From positions 1-12,322 of the forward strand of contig CATPBM010000077.1 in NCBI GenBank assembly GCA_955652625.1: a stretch of 12,322 nt of DNA, read 5' to 3'. The notes below the pieces were generated by a model. It saw only the letters and a list, made by a program, of their open reading frames with translations. It did no database searches and was not told where the DNA came from. Source of the DNA: an uncultured Steroidobacteraceae bacterium. GTDB lineage: Bacteria; Pseudomonadota; Gammaproteobacteria; Steroidobacterales; Steroidobacteraceae. The position numbers and the translations under genes are program-made. This document shows positions 7,666-12,322 of the stretch, in pieces (within the stretch, counting starts at the first letter, position 1; each line of letters starts with the position of its first letter).

Positions 7666-7668
7666 GAG
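7664..7668 (+). promoter_or_regulatory. Ribosome binding site of the Rieske gene, overlapping the PhzF stop codon
   Basis: AGGAG uses the last two bases of the PhzF TAG (7663-7665) and lies 4 bases before the ATG at 7673. This fixes the Rieske start, because the frame stays open upstream to 7457 inside the PhzF gene, and it argues for translational coupling. Confidence 0.7.
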
Positions 7669-7672
7669 CGCC

Positions 7673-7996
7673 ATGGGCGAGTTTCAGGCCGTGCTGAAGC
7701 TCGCCGAGCTTCCGCCGGGAAGCATGCGGGCCTGCATCCTTGACGGACGCGAGATCGTGGTCTGTCACACCCGCGAGGGCGTGTTCGCGCTCGACAACGT
7801 CTGCACGCATGCGCACGCGCGCCTGTGCGAGGGGCGCCTGCGCGCGACGCGGCTGGTGTGCCCGCTGCACGGCGCATCGTTCGACATTCGCGACGGACGC
7901 GTCCTGGGGCCCCCCGCCGTGGTGCCGCTGCCCACACATGCGGTCCGGGTCGTCGACGGCGCCGTCGAGGTGGCGCTGGGTCCGGCGCCGGCTTAG
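7673..7996 (+). CDS. Rieske [2Fe-2S] ferredoxin-like protein
   Basis: This small soluble Rieske protein of 107 residues has the size of the ferredoxin components of ring-hydroxylating dioxygenases. The cluster motifs are CTH (Cys44, His46) and CPLH (Cys63, His66), 16 residues apart between the inner cysteine of each pair's motif region, followed by GASFDIRDGRVLGPP as usual in this group. No oxygenase alpha subunit or reductase is nearby, so its partner is unknown. It follows the PhzF gene by 7 bp and is probably co-translated with it. Its TAG stop (7994-7996) overlaps the TAA stop of the convergent MFS gene in the tetranucleotide TTAG. Confidence 0.92.
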   Translation: MGEFQAVLKLAELPPGSMRACILDGREIVVCHTREGVFALDNVCTHAHARLCEGRLRATRLVCPLHGASFDIRDGRVLGPPAVVPLPTHAVRVVDGAVEVALGPAPA

Positions 7997-9168
7997 GCGG
8001 ACGCACTCGCAGGCGAGCGGCGCACGAGCCATGCAGCGGGCAATGTGACGCACGCACCCACCAGAAACGGCGCCGCCGGCCCGAGCAGCGCGTAGATGGA
8101 CCCGGAGGTAAGCGGGCCGAGCACGCGCGCGAGACTCGCGCTCGCCACATAGGCACCCAGCACCGCGCCGCGGTCGTGTTCGCGCGACTGTTTCGAGGCG
8201 AGCGCGAACGCGCTCGGGTTGTAGGCTCCGAGGCCGACGCCGCACAACATCAGACCGATGATGGTCACAGCGAGCGTGGCGGCCGTCCCGAGCGCCACGA
8301 GCCCCGCCACATAGACCAGCACGCCACAGCTCGCGAGTCGCGCCTCCCCGAGCCGCGGCGCGAGCACGCGCACCACCCCGCCCTGCATAAGCAGTGCCGG
8401 CAGCGCGACCCCCAGCAGCAGAAATCCCACCGCGCGCGGCCCGAAGCCGTAGCGGTGCAGCGCGAAGATGGCGAAAATCGACTCGAGAATGGCTTGCGAG
8501 TAAGTCACAACGAGTGTCGCGGCTGCGAGGAACGCAAGCCCCGCGCGCTCGCGCAGCAGCCGCCACGACCCGCGTCGCGGCTCATCCGGGAGCGCGCGCC
8601 GATGCTCCGCGGTGTGACTCTCGGGCAGTACGAATCTGACGAGCAGGATCGCGACCACGCTGGTGCATGCGGAGACCACTGCCGGCAGGACGAAATTCGC
8701 GCTGTGCGCATCCTTGCCGGCAAGCAATCCCCCGACGGGCTGCCCGAGCGTGAAGCCGATGCCGATGGCCGCGCCGATCAACCCGAGGGTGGCCGCGCGC
8801 TTCGCCGGCGTGCTGACGTCCGAGGCGTAGGCGAAGGCGGCGGCGATGTTGCCGGCCATGCAGCCGGCGAGCATGCGCGATGCGAGCAGCCACCAGATGT
8901 TGCGCGCGCAGCCAAGCAGCACGTACGACGCGCACGCGCCCGCAAGACTCGTCATGAGGATCGGCCGCCGCCCGTAGCGATCGCTCAGCCGTCCCCACCA
9001 GGGAGCGGCGATCAGCTGGCACAGCGAGTAACTTGCAAGCACGGGGGTGATGAACTGCGGGGCCGTCCCGAAACGGTCGGCCATGTACGGCACGAGGGGG
9101 ATCAGTATGCCGAACCCGAGCGTGTCGATGATGCAGAAGAGAAACAGGGCTGCCAGCTGTCGGCGCAA
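7993..9168 (-). CDS. Major facilitator superfamily transporter, TetA/TCR-like drug-proton antiporter type
   Basis: This is a predicted 12-helix inner-membrane MFS carrier of about 391 residues. The first helix is AALFLFCIIDTLGFGILIPLV, resembling TetA-family N-termini. The loop after helix 2 carries motif A as GRLSDRYGRRPIL. An antiporter-type glycine-rich segment, GAAIGIGFTLGQPVGGLLAG, follows in helix 5. The product is probably an exporter, of unknown substrate. The start is uncertain because no ATG is present. I chose the TTG at 9168, 14 bp after the ABC gene's stop and behind GGGGGTGG. An in-frame TTG at 9222 would add 18 residues and overlap the ABC gene. The stop overlaps that of the Rieske gene. 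It is probably in one operon with the ABC protein. Confidence 0.88.
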   Translation of the reverse strand: MRRQLAALFLFCIIDTLGFGILIPLVPYMADRFGTAPQFITPVLASYSLCQLIAAPWWGRLSDRYGRRPILMTSLAGACASYVLLGCARNIWWLLASRMLAGCMAGNIAAAFAYASDVSTPAKRAATLGLIGAAIGIGFTLGQPVGGLLAGKDAHSANFVLPAVVSACTSVVAILLVRFVLPESHTAEHRRALPDEPRRGSWRLLRERAGLAFLAAATLVVTYSQAILESIFAIFALHRYGFGPRAVGFLLLGVALPALLMQGGVVRVLAPRLGEARLASCGVLVYVAGLVALGTAATLAVTIIGLMLCGVGLGAYNPSAFALASKQSREHDRGAVLGAYVASASLARVLGPLTSGSIYALLGPAAPFLVGACVTLPAAWLVRRSPASASA

Positions 9169-9182
9169 GTTCCGCCACCCCC

Positions 9183-10682
9183 TCAGTGCCCGGGAACCCG
9201 CGCCTGGCGCGCGGGACCGCAATACAGCGCGCGCCCCGCGGCGAGCTCGAGCTCATGAGTGGCACAGGCGGCCCAATCCTCGCGCCGATGCGCGGTGACT
9301 ACCACTGCGGTCGCCCTGGCGGCGAGTGCCCGAACGCGCCGCAGGAGCACGCGGCGCGTGGCAGCGTCGACGCCGGCGAACGGCTCATCGAGCAGCAGCA
9401 AGTGCGGCTCGCGCACCCAGGCGCGCGCGAACAGCACGCGGCGCGACTGCCCGTACGAGAGCTCCCCGAGCGTGCGTGTCGCGAACCGGGTCAGCCCGAA
9501 CGATGCGAGCGCACGCCGCGCCGCGGCCCGATCCGCCGCAGTGGGCGCATCATTCAACCCAATGCTCGCATGCCGGCCGGATTGTACGACCTCGGCGACA
9601 GTCAGCCGCCGGGGATGATCGGCCTGCAGGTGCGGCGCGACGAGCCCGACGCGTCTTTTGAAAGACTCGAGCGACACCCCGGGGGCGAGCCCCGCACGTT
9701 CGATCACGCCGCCGGCGGCAACGCCATGATCCCCATACAGCGTGCGCAGCAGCGTCGTCTTGCCCGAGCCGTTGCGACCGTGGACGACCCACCAGTCTCC
9801 GGCATGCACCGTGAGCGACACTCCGGCGAGTACGCGGCGCTGCTCCAGGTACACCCCGGCGTTCCTGAGCCGTACCAGCCTGCGCCCCGGGCGCCGCGCG
9901 CGCGGGTGCCGCGCACTGGCCTCGAGCGCGTGACCGCCTCGGCCGGCGAGCCAGTGCGATAGCGGCGCGCGGTGCAGCGGCCCGGAGTAGGCGACCCGGC
10001 CGCAATTCAGAATCAGCGCGTGAGTGGCGCCGGTCGGCACGTCCTCGAGGCGATGCGTGGCGAGCACCCACGGCAGACGCCGCGTCGGCCGAGCGAGCCA
10101 GCGCAGGATGCGCGAGCGGTTGCGCTCATCGAGACCGTTCAACACTTCATCGAGCAACAGCAGCCGCGGCCGCGATGCCAGCGCGCGCGCCAGCAGGATC
10201 ACGCGCCGCTCCCCGTATGAGAGGGACAGGAACTGCCGCCGCGCGAGCTGCACGCATCCGCAGGCGCTGAGCACGGCGCGAACTCCGCGCCGCTCCGCAG
10301 CGCTGAGCACATCGAGGGGAATGTCGGTGCGATACAGGCCCGTGCCGACAATGCGCTGCGCGGTCATGTCCCAGCCGTAGCGCTCGTACTTGTCCTGGCG
10401 CTCGGCTCCCAGATAGGCAATCTCGTCCTTGATCGCAAAGGGTGCGCTCGCGTGTTGCCGGCCGAGCCGATAGCACCGCACCGGCCGCGCCGCGGGCGCG
10501 GGCCACACAACACCGGCAACGAGTTTCAGCAGTTGCGTCTTACCAGCGCCGTTGGCGCCGGCCAGCACCCAGCGCTGCCCGGGGCGAAGCGTCCAACTGA
10601 CACGCTTGAGCACCTCGCGGCCGCCGCGGCGCAGATTGGCGTGCGCGAGGCGCACCTCGAGGTACGGATCAGCGCTGCTCAT
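9183..10682 (-). CDS. ModF/PhrA-like protein with two ABC ATPase domains
   Basis: This soluble protein of 499 residues carries two ABC nucleotide-binding domains in tandem and no membrane segment, close in size and layout to E. coli ModF (about 490). Domain 1 has Walker A GANGAGKT (42-49), signature LSYGE (154-158), Walker B LLLLDE (174-179) and switch His210. Domain 2 has GRNGSGKT (302-309), LSYGQ (408-412), LLLLDE (428-433) and His465. Both sites therefore look competent. The domain 1 segment GAERQDKYERYGWDMTAQRIV resembles the same region of ModF-like proteins. The true role of this class is poorly understood; a link to molybdate transport is by name only, and no mod genes are present. The ATG at 10682 has only a weak Shine-Dalgarno. 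It is divergent from the acyltransferase gene and followed by the MFS gene. Confidence 0.9.
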   Translation of the reverse strand: MSSADPYLEVRLAHANLRRGGREVLKRVSWTLRPGQRWVLAGANGAGKTQLLKLVAGVVWPAPAARPVRCYRLGRQHASAPFAIKDEIAYLGAERQDKYERYGWDMTAQRIVGTGLYRTDIPLDVLSAAERRGVRAVLSACGCVQLARRQFLSLSYGERRVILLARALASRPRLLLLDEVLNGLDERNRSRILRWLARPTRRLPWVLATHRLEDVPTGATHALILNCGRVAYSGPLHRAPLSHWLAGRGGHALEASARHPRARRPGRRLVRLRNAGVYLEQRRVLAGVSLTVHAGDWWVVHGRNGSGKTTLLRTLYGDHGVAAGGVIERAGLAPGVSLESFKRRVGLVAPHLQADHPRRLTVAEVVQSGRHASIGLNDAPTAADRAAARRALASFGLTRFATRTLGELSYGQSRRVLFARAWVREPHLLLLDEPFAGVDAATRRVLLRRVRALAARATAVVVTAHRREDWAACATHELELAAGRALYCGPARQARVPGH

Positions 10683-10770
10683 TCACGACATTGGATCACA
10701 GATGGATGGCGCCCCGGAATGAGCTATTCTGGCGTCGATACAAGCCTTGCGCGCACCTTTCGGGTATCCA
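10683..10770. promoter_or_regulatory. Divergent intergenic region between the ABC and acyltransferase genes
   Basis: These 88 bp must contain the start signals of both divergent genes. On the plus strand TATTCT at 10725-10730 could be a -10 box, but no matching -35 is seen. No terminator or palindromic operator was recognised, so only the position supports this call. Confidence 0.3.
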
Positions 10771-11694
10771 ATGCGATTGCGGCTCCTCGCCCCCAGATAC
10801 TGGCTCACGTGGATTGGTCTGGGACTATTGCGCCTGGTGGCGTTGCTGCCATTCGCCTCCATCGTCGCCTTGGGGCGCGCGCTGGGCGCCGTGCTGCGAC
10901 ATCTGCCAATCGGTTTCATCAGAACGGCGCGGCGCAATATCGAGCTGTGCATGCCGGAGCTCACCCCACAGGCGCGCGAGCATCTGCTCAAAGAGCATTT
11001 CGCCAGCCTGGGGATTGCGCTCCTGGAAATCCCGTTCGCGTGGTGGAGCACCTCCGAGCGGCTCGCCAGCATCACGCGCGTCGAGGGGACCGAGCACCTG
11101 CGGGCGGCGCTGGCTCGCGGCCGGGGGGTCATTTTGCTCACCGCTCATTTCACGCCCATGGAAATGGCGGGCCGCACTCTGGCCGAGATCACTCCCGTCG
11201 GCTTCCTGTACCGGCCGACCAGGAATGAGGTGCTGGCGTACGCCCTGCATCGCTTCCGCCAAGGGTATGGCACACGCGGCATTCCCAGGGATGACATCCG
11301 CGCATTCATCACCGCTTTGAAGAACAACGAATGCGTGTGGTACGCCCCGGATCAGAGCTATCGTAAGAAGGGTGCGGAAATGGTGCCGATGTTCGGCATT
11401 CCGGCCGCCACCAACACCCTCACTTCGCGCCTGGCGCGCATGACCGGGGCCACGGTATTGCCTTATTTCCTGCAGCGCTTGCCGGGAACTCAGGGCTATC
11501 GGGCGACCATCCATCCTCCGCTCGAGGACTTCCCGAGCGACAACCCGGTGGCCGACACCGAGCGCTTCAATCGTATGATCGAGGCCCAGGTGCGACTCGC
11601 CCCCGAGCAGTATTTGTGGATTCACCGCCGCTTCAAGGGACTGTCCGAGGACTACCCGGACTACTACGGACGGCAGGCGCCGCGCCGGGCGTGA
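10771..11694 (+). CDS. lpxL: Lipid A biosynthesis acyltransferase, LpxL/HtrB family
   Basis: This is an inner-membrane acyltransferase of 307 residues that, in the characterised family, adds a secondary acyl chain from acyl-ACP to Kdo2-lipid IVA. The N-terminus LAPRYWLTWIGLGLLRLVALLPF resembles E. coli LpxL (HPRYWLTWLGIGVL) and supplies the membrane anchor. The catalytic H-x4-E motif is HFTPME (His126, Glu131). YRPTRN (147-152), WYAPDQSY (190-197) and APEQYLWIHRRFK near the end are further family blocks. The ATG at 10771 is preferred because it matches the E. coli start closely; a TTG at 10747 would add eight residues with no better ribosome site. LpxL, LpxM and LpxP cannot be fully told apart by eye, so chain specificity is open. 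It is directly followed by glpD. Confidence 0.92.
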   Translation: MRLRLLAPRYWLTWIGLGLLRLVALLPFASIVALGRALGAVLRHLPIGFIRTARRNIELCMPELTPQAREHLLKEHFASLGIALLEIPFAWWSTSERLASITRVEGTEHLRAALARGRGVILLTAHFTPMEMAGRTLAEITPVGFLYRPTRNEVLAYALHRFRQGYGTRGIPRDDIRAFITALKNNECVWYAPDQSYRKKGAEMVPMFGIPAATNTLTSRLARMTGATVLPYFLQRLPGTQGYRATIHPPLEDFPSDNPVADTERFNRMIEAQVRLAPEQYLWIHRRFKGLSEDYPDYYGRQAPRRA

Positions 11695-11705
11695 GCGAAC
11701 CGGCG

Positions 11706-12322
11706 ATGAGCTGCGACCTGCTGGTCGTCGGCGGCGGCATCAACGGCACTGGCATCGCACGCGACGCTGCCGGGCGCGGCCTCAAGGTGACGCTGTGCGA
11801 GCAGGATGACCTCGCCGCGCACACCTCCTCCGCAAGCACCAAGCTCATCCACGGCGGCCTACGCTACCTCGAGGAGTTCCACTTTGGGCTGGTGCGCAAG
11901 TCCCTCAGAGAGCGCGAAGTGCTGCTGGCTGCCGCCCCGCACATCATGCGTCCGCTGCACTTCGTCATGCCGCACGCCGCGCACCTGCGCCCCGCATGGA
12001 TGATTCGCGCCGGGCTCTTTCTCTACGATCATCTGGCCGCGCGCGCGCGCCTGGCCGCCTCAGCAAGCGTGGATCTGCGCACGCACATCGCAGGCGACGC
12101 GCTCAAGGCGGGCTACCGGCGCGGCTTCGTGTACTCCGACGGCCAGGTGGATGACTCGCGGCTCGTGGTGCTCAACGCGCTCGATGCGCGCGCGCGCGGC
12201 GCGACCGTGCTGCTCGGCACGCGCTGCGAGCGGCTGACACCGCAGGATGGCTCGTGGGAGGTGACGCTGAGCAGGGACGGGGAGCGTCGCCTCATACGCG
12301 CGCGTGCGGTGGTGAATGCCGC
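11706..12322 (+). CDS. glpD: Aerobic glycerol-3-phosphate dehydrogenase, N-terminal part, cut by the window end
   Basis: This FAD-dependent peripheral inner-membrane enzyme oxidises sn-glycerol-3-phosphate to dihydroxyacetone phosphate and passes electrons to quinone. The visible 205 residues cover the FAD-binding N-terminal part of a family of about 500. They show the dinucleotide fold VVGGGINGTGIARDAAGRG (7-25) and SSASTKLIHGGLRYLE (41-56), followed by the APH...LRPAWMIRAGLFLYDHL block and the YSDGQVDDSRLV segment, all close to E. coli GlpD. The ATG at 11706, 11 bp after the acyltransferase stop, gives an N-terminus of E. coli-like length. An in-frame GTG at 11691 overlaps that stop by four bases (GTGA) and is a real alternative that would add five residues. 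Either way the gene is coupled to lpxL. The frame is open to the window edge. Confidence 0.94.
   Translation, partial: MSCDLLVVGGGINGTGIARDAAGRGLKVTLCEQDDLAAHTSSASTKLIHGGLRYLEEFHFGLVRKSLREREVLLAAAPHIMRPLHFVMPHAAHLRPAWMIRAGLFLYDHLAARARLAASASVDLRTHIAGDALKAGYRRGFVYSDGQVDDSRLVVLNALDARARGATVLLGTRCERLTPQDGSWEVTLSRDGERRLIRARAVVNA

Noticed and set aside
7825..9258. Long plus-strand open frame (477 codons) opposite the MFS gene
   Set aside because: Its translation is rich in Arg, Pro, His and Gln with no recognisable fold, and it is antisense to a clear 12-helix transporter. In GC-rich DNA such shadows of real genes are expected.
12185..12205. Alternating CG run near the window end
   Set aside because: It lies in the coding frame of glpD as Ala/Arg codons and matches the base composition of the rest of the window.

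Overview
The window is compact, GC-rich bacterial chromosome with eleven complete or nearly complete genes, one gene cut at each window edge, and no intergenic gap longer than about 120 bp. A Gram-negative, probably gammaproteobacterial host is inferred. The reasons are an LpxL-type lipid A acyltransferase, an aerobic glycerol-3-phosphate dehydrogenase close to the E. coli GlpD pattern, a cofactor-dependent GpmA, a large 180-kDa-type NAD glutamate dehydrogenase and an RraB-type domain. Codon use and GC look even throughout. I saw no rRNA, tRNA, transposase, integrase, CRISPR array or phage gene, so this reads as core or housekeeping chromosome with some catabolic accessory genes.

Layout. (1) Positions 2-3848, plus strand: the C-terminal two thirds of NAD-glutamate dehydrogenase, followed after one base by gpmA on a GTG start. 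(2) Positions 3852-6278, minus strand, read from right to left: putidaredoxin-like [2Fe-2S] ferredoxin, PaaG-like enoyl-CoA hydratase/isomerase, a membrane-anchored RraB-like/cupin fusion, and a YiiD-C-type hot-dog thioesterase. The gaps are 7, 35 and 18 bp, so this looks like one transcription unit converging on gpmA. (3) Positions 6382-6642, minus strand: a lone YkoF/MTH1187-type thiamine(HMP)-binding protein. (4) Positions 6763-7996, plus strand: a PhzF-family isomerase coupled to a small Rieske ferredoxin. (5) Positions 7993-10682, minus strand: a ModF-like twin-ATPase ABC protein followed by an MFS (TetA/TCR-type) exporter; the exporter's stop overlaps the Rieske stop. (6) Positions 10771-12322, plus strand: lpxL-family acyltransferase coupled to glpD, which runs off the window.

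How the genes fit together. Glutamate dehydrogenase, GpmA and GlpD are central carbon and nitrogen metabolism: glutamate to 2-oxoglutarate, the 3PG/2PG step, and G3P to DHAP. The ferredoxin-crotonase-thioesterase unit suggests oxygenase-linked acyl-CoA chemistry, but no oxygenase is in view. The RraB-like/cupin fusion is the least expected gene. I found no strong evidence of a wholly new defence or mobile system. The most interesting leads are that fusion, its operon, and the PhzF-Rieske pair.
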